A program made the translations under genes and the position numbers. From a virus: a stretch of DNA of 40,543 nucleotides. Shown piece after piece: positions 30,629 to 38,162 of this stretch. The first letter of the stretch is position 1. Every line of letters begins with the position of its first letter. The notes under the pieces are model-generated. The model had not been told where the DNA came from, made no database searches, and saw nothing but the letters and a program-made list of their open reading frames with translations. The DNA lies in IMG/VR virus record IMGVR_UViG_3300048833_000106, positions 1 to 40,543 of that record. One strand, given 5' to 3'.

Positions 30629-31065
30629 AGTCCAAGGTCATCAGCCCAACGGGCCACCACGACGCGACCGATGAACCCACCGATCACGCGCGGGTCGATG
30701 TAGTCCCACGAGTAGTAGTCGTACTCCCACTCGACGGAGATCACCCCGTCCGGCATCGGCGTCTCGTCGTAGTTGTGCCAGCCGTAGAACCAGCCCTCTG
30801 AGCGGCAGGTGCCTGACAGGTCGTCGCTGAGCCAGTTGCAGAGGTTGCAGTTGCGGGCTTCGTAGTGCCCGACCGAGACGTGCTCCACGTCATCATCGGT
30901 CAGCGGGTCGTAAGCGGTGTGAACCCAGCGCCCGTCCGGCAACTGGCCTTCGTAGGTGTAGGACTCGCAGCCACACACGGTCCAGTCCCACTTGGCGCGG
31001 CACGCGGCGGTCTCGGGGGCAAGGCAGATCGGTGCGCCGCCTTTGATGGCGTGGTCGCTAGTCAT
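30619..31065 (-). CDS. Cys- and Tyr-rich hypothetical protein (cassette gene)
   Basis: 148 residues with CRAKWDWTVCGCESY, NCNLCNWLSDDLSGTC and an aromatic acidic segment VEWEYDYYSWDYIDPRV, probably zinc-stabilised. It is one of three genes between 60-bp direct repeats. No family recognised. Confidence 0.65.
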   Translation of the reverse strand: MTSDHAIKGGAPICLAPETAACRAKWDWTVCGCESYTYEGQLPDGRWVHTAYDPLTDDDVEHVSVGHYEARNCNLCNWLSDDLSGTCRSEGWFYGWHNYDETPMPDGVISVEWEYDYYSWDYIDPRVIGGFIGRVVVARWADDLGLAS

Positions 31066-31277
31066 GGCGTCTCCATGGATAGGTCGAGTGCGGCCAGGTG
31101 GCCCTTGATGTCGGCGAGCGGGAGCCCGTCGAACGACACCCAGCAGCCGCACGGGGCTGCCAGCGAGTCGAGGTGCCCACAGGTCGGGCAGGTCCACGGC
31201 GGGCAGTCGCCGCAGTGGGTGGAGGGCGGGTTGTCGCCGAGGTCGTGGCCGCACCCGGCGCAGGGGTTGGCGGTCAC
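31062..31277 (-). CDS. Zinc-ribbon protein (cassette gene)
   Basis: 71 residues with CAGCG, CGDCPPWTCPTCGHLD and CGCW: up to two zinc ribbons. GTGA/ATGA overlaps on both sides. Possibly a small DNA- or protein-binding adaptor. Confidence 0.65.
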   Translation of the reverse strand: MTANPCAGCGHDLGDNPPSTHCGDCPPWTCPTCGHLDSLAAPCGCWVSFDGLPLADIKGHLAALDLSMETP

Positions 31278-31654
31278 GTCGGCTCCTCGGTCGGATCGGT
31301 GGCTGTGTCCTCGACCGCGTGGTAGCCGTTTGCCGCGAAGACCTCAGCCAACGCGCGCCGCTTGGACTCGACATCCGCAAGCAGGCGGCGCACTTCGGTC
31401 ACCAGAGCCCGGATCACGTCGTGTTCGGTGTACTGCGGGTCGCGCATGTGGTGAATCTCGACCGACTCACCCATGCCGAGGGGATCGCCCCACTCGATCG
31501 AGTCGACGGCGGTCGTGTCGCTGCCGCCCATCTCGGACAGCAGGTTGAGCAGGTCGGCGACGCTGGTGCGCTCGGAATCGGGTCCGGGGTCGAGCGCGGT
31601 CGTAAGCAGGTCGAGGGTGGAGTCGTCCACGGGGAACGGCGGGAGGCTGGTCAT
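31274..31654 (-). CDS. Hypothetical acidic protein (cassette gene)
   Basis: 126 residues: DLLTTALDPGPDSERTSVAD, LLNLLSEMGGSD, a HHMRDPQYTEHDVIRALVTE segment and a C-terminal helix. No family recognised. It is the first gene of the repeat-flanked cassette in transcription order. Confidence 0.62.
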   Translation of the reverse strand: MTSLPPFPVDDSTLDLLTTALDPGPDSERTSVADLLNLLSEMGGSDTTAVDSIEWGDPLGMGESVEIHHMRDPQYTEHDVIRALVTEVRRLLADVESKRRALAEVFAANGYHAVEDTATDPTEEPT

Positions 31655-31722
31655 CGAACCTCACCCCTTGCGGCTGCCTTGGCGTCGAGCGCCGCGAGGG
31701 CCTCGGGGGTCAGGTCTGTCAT
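31651..31722 (-). pseudogene. Truncated 23-residue copy of the Ea22-like N-terminus
   Basis: Reads MTDLTPEALAALDAKAAARG then stops, against MTDLTPEAIADLDAKAAAAT in the full gene at 30158-30622. ATGA overlaps on both sides keep it in the translated chain. Most likely the relic 5' end of the gene left by cassette insertion. Confidence 0.65.
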
Positions 31723-31728
31723 GACTCG
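31669..31728. repeat. 60-bp direct repeat, copy B
   Basis: Partner of 30569-30628; includes the start of the truncated frame 31651-31722. Same orientation, about 1.1 kb apart. Confidence 0.75.
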
Positions 31729-31817
31729 TCCTTCCCGTCGCGCCACCTCAGGTATGCGGTGGCGAGCACGGCGCAGGACCATCCGGCGATGAAGCTGAGA
31801 ACGTGGTCGGCGGTCAC
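31719..31817 (-). CDS. 32-residue one-helix membrane protein
   Basis: VTADHVLSFIAGWSCAVLATA then a charged end (YLRWRDGKDES). One short membrane helix. GTG overlaps the previous stop and its stop overlaps the next ATG. Probable but very short. Confidence 0.5.
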   Translation of the reverse strand: MTADHVLSFIAGWSCAVLATAYLRWRDGKDES

Positions 31818-32137
31818 GTCGTGTCTCCTTCGGTCGGGGTCGCGGCCTCACGGATGGCGCGGGCGGCGTGCTCCACTCGCACGTAGTCGCCGTCTCTCGC
31901 GCCGACACCGATGTAGGTGGTGCGCGAGCCTGTGCGCTCCACCGCCTGCGCGAAGTGCTCCGCGAGGATCGGCACCACGGCAGCGACGGCGGCGGCGGCG
32001 TCGCGCCACCGCAGTGCGGTCAGGTGGGCACAGTCGTCGCACCCGGTCTGGCGGTTCATGCCGTGCCATTCGCACATGTCGGGGAGCAGCGCCTCGGCGG
32101 CGGCTCGCTCGGCCTCAGCGATCCACGGGGCGGTCAT
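31814..32137 (-). CDS. Hypothetical protein with Cys pairs
   Basis: 107 residues, helical (AAAAVAAVVPILAEHFAQAVER) with MCEWHGMNRQTGCDDCAHL near the N-terminus, a possible zinc site. ATG shares one base with the previous stop (TGATG). No family recognised. Confidence 0.6.
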   Translation of the reverse strand: MTAPWIAEAERAAAEALLPDMCEWHGMNRQTGCDDCAHLTALRWRDAAAAVAAVVPILAEHFAQAVERTGSRTTYIGVGARDGDYVRVEHAARAIREAATPTEGDTT

Positions 32138-32313
32138 CACCAGGCTCCATTCAGATCGTCGTGTGCGGATTCGGCGTTCCACTCGGTCGCGGCTTCGGCG
32201 TCGTCCCATTCGGCGAGCCGGTCGTCGGCGCGCACGTTCAACGCGCACGCGACAGCCAGAACAGCGGGACCGATGACCAGCGCGAACAGCAGGAACGCGA
32301 TGGCGGCGGTCAT
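32137..32313 (-). CDS. 58-residue membrane protein
   Basis: One N-terminal membrane helix (AAIAFLLFALVIGPAVLAVA) followed by an acidic tail (DDRLAEWDDAEAATEW). ATGA/TGATG coupling on both sides. Role unknown. Confidence 0.6.
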   Translation of the reverse strand: MTAAIAFLLFALVIGPAVLAVACALNVRADDRLAEWDDAEAATEWNAESAHDDLNGAW

Positions 32314-32390
32314 CGGTCCCCCTCGTCGTTGTCCCGGTCGATGCCGAGGCGGATCTCCCGGCGGATGCGGTCGAGGATCGGGTCGCTCAC
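32310..32390 (-). CDS. 26-residue charged peptide
   Basis: VSDPILDRIRREIRLGIDRD then NDEGDR; amphipathic helix. GTGA and ATGA overlaps with both neighbours suggest it is translated, perhaps mainly as a coupling frame. Confidence 0.45.
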   Translation of the reverse strand: MSDPILDRIRREIRLGIDRDNDEGDR

Positions 32391-33211
32391 GACTCCACCG
32401 CCGCGGGCTCACCGGTGAGGTCGGCGGCAGTGACGCGCGCCTGCGGGAACTCCTCGTCCACCGCGACGTCGCCACGCTGCAGCGACTGGAACAGCACGAC
32501 GAGGGAGGCGACGTTGCCGGCGTCCCACTGGCCGCGCTTGCGCCCGAGCTTGTCCTCGAGCTGCGCCTGCTTCACACCGAAGTTGTCCTCGAAGGCGTGG
32601 ACCGCTTCCTCGATGCGCTGCGTCAGCGGCTTCCCATCGCCGTCGCGCAGGGTCTGACGGCAGCGCTCCTCTGCCTCCTCGACGAACCACGTCGGCAGGA
32701 CGGTGAAGATGCACTCGCGGACGGCGCGCGCGCCGATGTTCTGGTTGTTCAGGTAGACGTCGGTGAGGTCGATGAGCGCCTTGCGCTTGCCGCCGGCCAT
32801 GCGCTGGTGCGGCACCTGGAAGGTGCGCGTCGACCGCACGTTGGCCTGCACGTCCCACGCGAAGGCCTGGATCTCGGAGACCCCGGCCTCGTCGTCGCGG
32901 CGCAGCTCGTGGACGCCGTAGGCGACGTTCCCCCAGATGCGCGCGAGTTCGCGGGCGAGGTGGACGGACAGCCCCTCGCCGCGGTTGGTGACGCGGTAGA
33001 TGGCGCGGTTCGCGAGGGCGAGGCGCCCGCACGCGGCGGCCATCTCGGCCTCGGCGCGGGCGAGGTCGCGCGGGCACTGCTGTGCGACGACGACGGCGGC
33101 CTGGACCTCGGCGACGGCACGCGACTGCTCGACGGCGGTCGTCTGGGTGATGCCGCCGGATGCGACCTGGCGGGGCGCGAAGCCCTCACGCTCGGTGGTG
33201 GCGATGGTCAT
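32387..33211 (-). CDS. Candidate single-strand DNA annealing protein (RecT-like role)
   Basis: 274 residues; basic N-terminal half with LANRAIYRVTNRGEGLSVHL, ARELARIWGNVAYGVHELRR, EIQAFAWDVQANVRSTRTF, and an acidic C-terminus. The same protein type sits beside RecE-like exonucleases in many actinophages. Together with the exonuclease at 33783-34598 it would promote recombination of phage DNA ends. The assignment rests on context and general pattern rather than on a diagnostic motif. Confidence 0.6.
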   Translation of the reverse strand: MTIATTEREGFAPRQVASGGITQTTAVEQSRAVAEVQAAVVVAQQCPRDLARAEAEMAAACGRLALANRAIYRVTNRGEGLSVHLARELARIWGNVAYGVHELRRDDEAGVSEIQAFAWDVQANVRSTRTFQVPHQRMAGGKRKALIDLTDVYLNNQNIGARAVRECIFTVLPTWFVEEAEERCRQTLRDGDGKPLTQRIEEAVHAFEDNFGVKQAQLEDKLGRKRGQWDAGNVASLVVLFQSLQRGDVAVDEEFPQARVTAADLTGEPAAVES

Positions 33212-33783
33212 GTGGTCTCCTCGGGAGTGGTCGATGTGGCCCCGTCGCGCGCGGTTCGCACAGCGGCGCGCAGCAGCGGGACGACGAAGTCGCGGGGCAT
33301 GTCGGGGTAGATGGCGCGCGAGTGCTCCCGCGTGCGGTGCACGCGAGGCGCGCGGCGAGTCGTCAGGAGGCCGGGTCGGGGGGACTCGAACAGACCCCAG
33401 CCGTCGGGCAGCTCGTCCATGCGGACGATTCCGGCGGGGGCGACGACGGTGAACGTGTCACCTCGGTCGATCGCGGCGGCTGACTTGTCGAGGTCGGACA
33501 GTTCGCGCAGCCAGTCGCCGCGACTGACCTTGACCTCGAAGACGTGCACGAGTAGCCCGCTCGATCGCCAGAGGTCGACGGCGACGGCATCGAACGTGCG
33601 GGACGCGTCGAACGACGCGCGGTTGCGGACGTGTGTCGCGAAGACGTAGCGCGAGCCGTTGCCGCCATCGCGCTCGTACCGTGCCCGCAGCAGTCGCAGC
33701 AGGTGTGCCTCGGTGTAGCGGGTGTCCTCGGGCGTCGGCACCTCAGTGGTGTCCTCGGCTTCGAACAGCGGGGCAGTGGACAT
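33208..33783 (-). CDS. PD-(D/E)XK/MmcB-like nuclease-fold protein
   Basis: 191 residues with FDAVAVDLWRSSGLLVHVFE and EVKVSRGDWLREL: a D then E-x-K arrangement with the following helix as in MmcB-like and restriction-fold proteins. It lies between the exonuclease and annealing-protein genes and overlaps both by ATGA/TGATG. Probably part of the recombination module or a DNA repair nuclease. Confidence 0.6.
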   Translation of the reverse strand: MSTAPLFEAEDTTEVPTPEDTRYTEAHLLRLLRARYERDGGNGSRYVFATHVRNRASFDASRTFDAVAVDLWRSSGLLVHVFEVKVSRGDWLRELSDLDKSAAAIDRGDTFTVVAPAGIVRMDELPDGWGLFESPRPGLLTTRRAPRVHRTREHSRAIYPDMPRDFVVPLLRAAVRTARDGATSTTPEETT

Positions 33784-34598
33784 CACCGCACCGCCCAGGC
33801 GGGCAGCGTCACGAGCTCGATGTCGAGTGAGTAGCCGGGCCAGATGCCGGACGACTCGCACTCGGCGAACAGGAGCCGGGCGTCGCGCGCCTTCTCGGCT
33901 CCGTAGGCCAGGGCGTCGGTGTCGACCTGGTAGACCGCCACGAGGTGCGGCGGCTCCTTCTCGACGACGACGTGGACGAAGGGCAGGCGCTCGCCCGTGA
34001 TGGCCTCGTAGCCCTGCTGGTACCAGGCGGCCTGCAGCGCGTAGCCGTAGTCGACGAGGGAGCGCGAGAACTTCCCCGGCGAGGCGTTGATGGTCGTCTT
34101 GAGGTCGACGATGGCGTTGGGGAGCAGCCAGTCGATGCGACCCCGGCACGTCACGCCGGTCTCGTCGTCGATCCAGTAGAGCGACTGCTCGGCCTTGCCG
34201 TCGCGGGCGAAAGCGGCGCCGGCCACCGGGTGCTCCATGACGACGGTGACCAGCGCCCACGCCCGCTCGGAGTCGGCGGCGAGGATCGGGACCTTGCCGT
34301 CCTCGCGTGCCGCGTCGCGCGCCTCCTGTGCGGCCTTCGTGCGCCACGAGTCGGCATCGACCACGACGATGGCCTCGTCGCCGAACCCGAGGAGTCGGGC
34401 GTGGGCAACGGTGCCGAAGTCGAAGGCGTCCTTGAAGATCGGGTGGTCGCGCTGCCACGCGAACCGCGCCGGGCAGTCGAGCAGAGCCTTCGCGCCCGAC
34501 GACGACAGGGAGCGGCCCAGGGTCGGCGCGAGGTTCTGGTCGGCGTGGTACGCGGCCTCGGGCACCTCGTAGATGCCGGGCTCGTCGATGACGGTCAT
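33783..34598 (-). CDS. RecE-like exonuclease
   Basis: 271 residues. N-terminal IYEVPEAAYHADQNLAPTLG, SLSSSGAKALLDCPARFAWQR, then FGTVAHARLLG and the nuclease core CRGRIDWLLPNAIVDLKTTI (D...DxK motif) and YALQAAWYQQGY. This is the PD-(D/E)XK RecE/DUF3799 pattern. It resects double-stranded ends 5'-3' for the annealing partner. ATG overlaps the preceding stop. Confidence 0.8.
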   Translation of the reverse strand: MTVIDEPGIYEVPEAAYHADQNLAPTLGRSLSSSGAKALLDCPARFAWQRDHPIFKDAFDFGTVAHARLLGFGDEAIVVVDADSWRTKAAQEARDAAREDGKVPILAADSERAWALVTVVMEHPVAGAAFARDGKAEQSLYWIDDETGVTCRGRIDWLLPNAIVDLKTTINASPGKFSRSLVDYGYALQAAWYQQGYEAITGERLPFVHVVVEKEPPHLVAVYQVDTDALAYGAEKARDARLLFAECESSGIWPGYSLDIELVTLPAWAVR

Positions 34599-34864
34599 GC
34601 GACCACCTCGACCGCGCACCACTCGGCCGTCACCGCGACGTCGTCGATGTGACCCACCATCAGCAGCTGCGACCCCGTGCCGTCCGTCAGCTCGGCGATC
34701 ACGTTGACGGCCATCACCCAGTCGCGGGTGTCGACGCCGCGCGTGGGGTGGACGAGGACGCCGCAGCGGGCACCGATGGTGACGTTCGCAGCGTCGGACA
34801 CACCGGCATCGCCGAGGGCGCGGACGACCAGCGCAGATGCCGTGTGGACTGACGCGAGGCTCAC
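34595..34864 (-). CDS. Hypothetical 89-residue protein
   Basis: GTG 34864 overlaps the previous stop as GTGA; a second in-frame GTG at 34873 is possible. VSLASVHTASALVVRALGDA, then beta-like AANVTIGARCGVLV and WVMAVNVIAELTDGTGSQLL. No family recognised. Confidence 0.6.
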   Translation of the reverse strand: MSLASVHTASALVVRALGDAGVSDAANVTIGARCGVLVHPTRGVDTRDWVMAVNVIAELTDGTGSQLLMVGHIDDVAVTAEWCAVEVVA

Positions 34865-35079
34865 GGCGTCCACCGCCCCGCACGCAGCTGCTCACGCTGA
34901 CGCTGCTGCAGAGGGGTCGGCGGTGCCGCCGGACGCGCCGCCGTCACCAGCACACGGAACGACAGAGCCGTCGCGGCCAGGCCGAGGACGCCGAGCCACG
35001 TGTTCTCCGCGCCGGCGGCGATCGCGAACAGCAGCATCACGCCGAGGAGGAAGCGTTCAGCCCAGGTGAGGTGCTTCAT
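34861..35079 (-). CDS. Small membrane protein, two helices
   Basis: 72 residues: helices at about 9-26 (FLLGVMLLFAIAAGA) and about 29-48 (WLGVLGLAATALSFRVLVTA), then a basic Pro/Gln-rich tail. Role unknown. Confidence 0.62.
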   Translation of the reverse strand: MKHLTWAERFLLGVMLLFAIAAGAENTWLGVLGLAATALSFRVLVTAARPAAPPTPLQQRQREQLRAGRWTP

Positions 35080-35546
35080 GCGGCACCGCCCGCCCGGAGG
35101 AACGACGCCCGGATGGCGAAGCCCTCCGTCGCCCGGACGATCCTGGCGATGAACTCGTCGGTGGCGGCGGGGGTGAACTCGAACTCGTACACGGGCGACG
35201 ACGGGGCGGCGTCCTCATCTACGGGCTGAGCGTGAGACTGGCGATCCGCACGATCCACAACCTGGGAGTCCACCTCCGCCCCGTCGCCGGTCTGGGGGTT
35301 GTCGGCGTACAGGAGGTGCGAGTGGCCCCCGCAGTACGCGACAGACGGCAGGTCCCCGCCGACCGCACCCGCGGTCGCAGGTCGGTCGCACAGGTCGCAC
35401 GTGTCTGAGAGCGACCGGGACTGCTCACCCGCCAGGTACGTCTCGTAGGCCTTCGCCCGGGCGACCACGGACTCGACGGACGGGGAGTCGTGAGCGGAGC
35501 GGACCGCGTAGTCGAGGGCGAGGTGACGGACCTCAATGCTGGTCAT
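35076..35546 (-). CDS. Hypothetical protein with Cys cluster
   Basis: 156 residues: MTSIEVRHLALDYAVRSAHD, a CDLCDRPATAG...CGGH possible zinc site, a variable middle, and a VYEFEFTPAATDEFIARIVR C-terminal segment. ATG at 35546. No family recognised. Confidence 0.62.
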   Translation of the reverse strand: MTSIEVRHLALDYAVRSAHDSPSVESVVARAKAYETYLAGEQSRSLSDTCDLCDRPATAGAVGGDLPSVAYCGGHSHLLYADNPQTGDGAEVDSQVVDRADRQSHAQPVDEDAAPSSPVYEFEFTPAATDEFIARIVRATEGFAIRASFLRAGGAA

Positions 35547-35622
35547 CGGCTAGCCTTTCGGTGTCTGGACGTCCGGTGCTTCTTCGCGGGAGTGGCCGGG
35601 CGTCTTGGCGTTTCGGGGGGTG

Positions 35623-35662
35623 CCGGTCGGCCGCCGACTCGGGGGCGAAGACGGCCGACCGG
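35623..35662. terminator. 11-bp hairpin inside early operon
   Basis: CCGGTCGGCCG (35623-35633) pairs perfectly with 35652-35662, loop 18. It lies in a 119-bp gap (35547-35665) after the first four early genes. No U-run; may be a partial terminator separating the regulatory genes from the rest. Confidence 0.5.
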
Positions 35663-35665
35663 GGT

Positions 35666-35965
35666 CTAGGTGCCCTGTCGGGCGACGAGGCGGCGCTGGC
35701 GCTCGGAGAGCCGCGGTCGGAGGCGGGCGGCGGCGCGGAGCTCGCGGATGGCGGTGCGGCGCGCCTTCTTCCACCGGCGGGCGGCGTCGGCCTTGGCCTG
35801 GCGGGTCCGGACCCGCTGCGACGGAGCGGCCTCAACGAGGACCTCGACGGTGCGCTCGGGGAACGTCTCGGAGATGACGTACCAGGCACCGGAGCGGGCG
35901 GGCTCGAGGTCGACGTCGCGGACGATGCCTCGGGCCGCGAGCGGGTTGATCTGCGAGAGCCTCAT
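35666..35965 (-). CDS. Small basic protein
   Basis: 99 residues: MRLSQINPLAARGIVRDVDL, a beta segment (GAWYVISETFPERTVEVLVE), then a very basic helical tail (RRWKKARRTAIRELRAAARL). Possibly nucleic-acid binding. ATGA overlap with the previous gene. Confidence 0.62.
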   Translation of the reverse strand: MRLSQINPLAARGIVRDVDLEPARSGAWYVISETFPERTVEVLVEAAPSQRVRTRQAKADAARRWKKARRTAIRELRAAARLRPRLSERQRRLVARQGT

Positions 35966-36357
35966 GAGCCGTCCTCCTTGTCGGGTGGGCTGAACGCCTC
36001 GTCGGCACCGCGGTAGCGGCGCTGGCCGTCGACCGGCTCGCCAACTCCGAGGGTCTCGGCGAGGGACGTGATGAGCGCGGCCATGTCGTCGCCGATCGCG
36101 CGACAGGCGGGGCAGCCGTCGAGGTGACCGCAGGAGCCGCAGTACGCCTCGACGGTCAGGTGCCCGTCGGGCGTCGTTGCCAGCTCGACGCGGGCCTCGT
36201 TCGCGGCGGCCTCGTGTCCGTGGGCGGTGACCATGTGGTCCGCCAGGTCCGGGGCGGGGACGACGACCGCGCACTCCTCGCAGGCGACGCCGATCCAGTC
36301 GGGGTCGATCGGCGCGGTGTGGCCGTCGAGGACCTGGGCGAGGGTGGGGTCGGTCAT
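35962..36357 (-). CDS. Zinc-finger protein
   Basis: 131 residues with CEECAVVVPAPDLADHMVTA H-type C2H2-like finger and a second YCGSCGHLDGCPACRA ribbon. Small Cys/His proteins of this kind are common in actinophage early regions. ATGA overlap. Confidence 0.65.
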   Translation of the reverse strand: MTDPTLAQVLDGHTAPIDPDWIGVACEECAVVVPAPDLADHMVTAHGHEAAANEARVELATTPDGHLTVEAYCGSCGHLDGCPACRAIGDDMAALITSLAETLGVGEPVDGQRRYRGADEAFSPPDKEDGS

Positions 36358-36641
36358 GACGCCTCCTCGAGTCGCGGGCTGTGCAGCCGGTTGTCGCGGG
36401 GATTGAGGTCGCGGATGGTGACCCGCTCGACGGCCTCGGCGTAGGCCCGAGAGGGGCCGACGTGCCAGGCGTCGATGTGCGTCGCGCCCTCGGCGAGGTA
36501 GTGCATGTGGTTACTGGTCCGGCGCAGCCAGTTCGACGTCATGCCGACGTACAGGCACTCGTCGTCGCACCAGATGACGTAGACGGCGTGCTCGCGGTCG
36601 GCGAGGTGGCGGTTGTGGTACGCCCGGTGCTGCCCGCTCAT
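36354..36641 (-). CDS. GIY-YIG nuclease domain protein
   Basis: 95 residues: HAVYVIWCDDECLYVGMTSN with WLRRTSNHMHYL and an E-rich helix (AYAEAVERVTI) carrying the metal-binding glutamate. YVI...YVG is the GIY-YIG variant. It could be a solo homing nuclease or a structure-specific nuclease. ATG overlaps the HTH stop. Confidence 0.78.
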   Translation of the reverse strand: MSGQHRAYHNRHLADREHAVYVIWCDDECLYVGMTSNWLRRTSNHMHYLAEGATHIDAWHVGPSRAYAEAVERVTIRDLNPRDNRLHSPRLEEAS

Positions 36642-36811
36642 GCCGCACCGACGATCAGAGCGTCGATGGCGGGGCGGGGGTAGCGGCGCTGGCCGCCAGG
36701 GGTACGGAACGACGGGATCTTGCCCTCGTCGGCCCAGCGGACGATGGTCGAGACGTGGACTCCGAAGAGTGCAGCGACCTGACTGCCCGTGTAGGGGGTT
36801 TGCGGCTCCAT
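36638..36811 (-). CDS. MerR/BldC-like HTH protein (candidate excisionase)
   Basis: 57 residues: YTGSQVAALFGVHVSTIVRW, ADEGKIPSFRTPGGQRRY. This is the classic BldC/MerR winged-helix with the TPGGxRRY wing. As first leftward gene facing the repressor it may be the Cro/excisionase function. ATG at 36811 lies seven bases after a -10-like TAGGTT, with no ribosome-binding site, suggesting a leaderless message. Confidence 0.78.
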   Translation of the reverse strand: MEPQTPYTGSQVAALFGVHVSTIVRWADEGKIPSFRTPGGQRRYPRPAIDALIVGAA

Positions 36812-36817
36812 GTGGGA

Positions 36818-36847
36818 GAACCTAGGCTCTCACTAGGTTCCTGTCCA
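36818..36847 (-). promoter_or_regulatory. Leftward early promoter with overlapping palindromic operator
   Basis: On the minus strand: TGGACA (36847-36842), 17 bases, TAGGTT (36824-36819), seven bases, ATG. A perfect inverted repeat GAACCTAG-N7-CTAGGTTC (36818-36840) covers the spacer and the -10 box. It is the expected target for the divergently encoded repressor. Confidence 0.65.
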
Positions 36848-36864
36848 CCCAACACCCATAGTCA

Positions 36865-36892
36865 TTTCGGGTGGTTCTGTGGGCGCTATCTT
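36865..36892 (+). promoter_or_regulatory. Candidate rightward repressor promoter
   Basis: TTTCGG (36865-36870), 16 bases, TATCTT (36887-36892). The stretch is AT-richer than its surroundings. A lone CTAGG half-site lies at 36901-36905, between this promoter and the repressor start. Weak -35; low confidence. Confidence 0.35.
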
Positions 36893-36925
36893 GCGTCGTG
36901 CTAGGAATGCCTTACTTTGGTAGGC

Positions 36926-37285
36926 ATGAGCACTCAACCGCAGTGGGTCCCGACCGACACGTTCGGGGGACGCCTGATCCTGCTCCGACACCAGCTCGGG
37001 CTCACGATCGACGAGGCCGCAGAGCGCACCGGCCAGAAGCCGGCCACCTGGTCCACATGGGAGCGCGGGTCGATGCCGCGCTCGATGGCCTCCATCGTCG
37101 CGTCGATCTCGCTCGCAACGGGCGTGAGCCGTGAGTGGCTGATGTGGGGTGGGCCTCTGTCGGGACCAGAGGGCGGCCCTGGTGAGTCGCTACATCACCA
37201 GGGGTTGAGGCACAATGATACCGAGTTGATGCAATATCGGTCACGGCTCAGCTCGGTGCGAGACCTCGTCAAGGTGGCCGCGTGA
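36926..37285 (+). CDS. XRE-family HTH repressor
   Basis: 119 residues. HTH at about 15-60: FGGRLILLRHQLGLTIDEAA, ERTGQKPATWSTWERG, ISLATGVSREWLMWG. This is a Cro/CI-type fold with a C-terminal extension. ATG 36926 preferred over TTG 36917. Divergent from the early operon, adjacent to the palindromic operator and followed by the integrase, it is the most likely immunity repressor. Confidence 0.78.
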   Translation: MSTQPQWVPTDTFGGRLILLRHQLGLTIDEAAERTGQKPATWSTWERGSMPRSMASIVASISLATGVSREWLMWGGPLSGPEGGPGESLHHQGLRHNDTELMQYRSRLSSVRDLVKVAA

Positions 37286-37303
37286 TGAGCCGAGGTGACT
37301 TGC

Positions 37304-38086
37304 ATGACGCAACTCACCCAGCAGTGGGCGGCGCACATGAAGTTCTCGGGGGCAGCTGCTACCACCGTCGTCACGCGCGTCCGCGCGCTGCGGCGGCTGG
37401 AGCGAGAGTTCGGACCCTTGCAGGGCATCACACGCGCCGACCTCACCACCTTCCTCTCTCGCTACGAGCACGCCTCGTCGCGCTCCACGAACCTGTCCTA
37501 CGTCCGGTGCTTCTACGCCTGGGCGTTGGACGAGGGGCACGTCGAGGCCGACCCCACGGCGAAACTCCCGACGGTCAAGGTGCCCAGCGGCGACCCGCGG
37601 CCGGCGCCTGTCGCCGAGGTGCGGGCGATGCTCGCCGCGGCGCCCCCGCGGACCCGGATGTTCGCGCTGCTCATGGCCTTCTGCGGCCTGCGCTGCTGCG
37701 AGGTCTCGGGGGTGCGGCACGCGCACCTCAACCGCGCGGCGGACGGCGCCTGGTGGCTGGACATCCCGCACAGCAAGGGCGGGCATCAGCAGACGGTGCC
37801 AGTGCCGGAGTGGGTTGCCGCCGAGGTGCTCGCCGCGCCCGAGTGGGCCGTGTCGACGCAGACCGTGCAGCGCGACGTGCGGCAGGCGTTCCGCGCGGTC
37901 GGCTCCACTGCCACTCCCCACCAGCTGCGGCACTACTTCGGCACGACGGCGCTCAACGCCACTGGGGACCTGCGCAAGGTGCAGAAGTTGATGCGCCACG
38001 CCTCGCCCGCGACGACAGCGCGGTACACCGCAGTCGCCGCGTCCGAGCTCTCGGCGGTCGCCGAGGCGCTGCCCCGAATCGCGTGA
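37304..38086 (+). CDS. int: Tyrosine integrase
   Basis: 260 residues. N-terminal SAM-like core-binding domain (1-95) without an arm-type domain, then catalytic domain with R130 (CGLR), K158 (HSKGG), H206-x2-R209 (HQLRH), H232 and nucleophile Y241 (ATTARYT). Short, XerD-like length. ATG 37304 chosen because GAGGTG lies 7 bases upstream. It should integrate the phage at attP, which I could not locate. Confidence 0.9.
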   Translation: MTQLTQQWAAHMKFSGAAATTVVTRVRALRRLEREFGPLQGITRADLTTFLSRYEHASSRSTNLSYVRCFYAWALDEGHVEADPTAKLPTVKVPSGDPRPAPVAEVRAMLAAAPPRTRMFALLMAFCGLRCCEVSGVRHAHLNRAADGAWWLDIPHSKGGHQQTVPVPEWVAAEVLAAPEWAVSTQTVQRDVRQAFRAVGSTATPHQLRHYFGTTALNATGDLRKVQKLMRHASPATTARYTAVAASELSAVAEALPRIA

Positions 38087-38092
38087 CTCGCT

Positions 38093-38126
38093 GATGCCCC
38101 GGTGGCTTCCTCTCCGCCGGGGCATC
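38093..38126 (+). terminator. Hairpin terminator after integrase
   Basis: GATGCCCCGG (38093-38102) pairs perfectly with 38117-38126, loop 14. It lies just after the integrase stop. No strong U-run. Confidence 0.6.
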
Positions 38127-38162
38127 ACTACGCTTCCGACAACCAACCTCAAGGGGGACTAG

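Noticed and set aside
37286-38162. attP core near the integrase
   Set aside because: No convincing core with arm repeats or tRNA-gene identity could be seen; needs the host attB for comparison.
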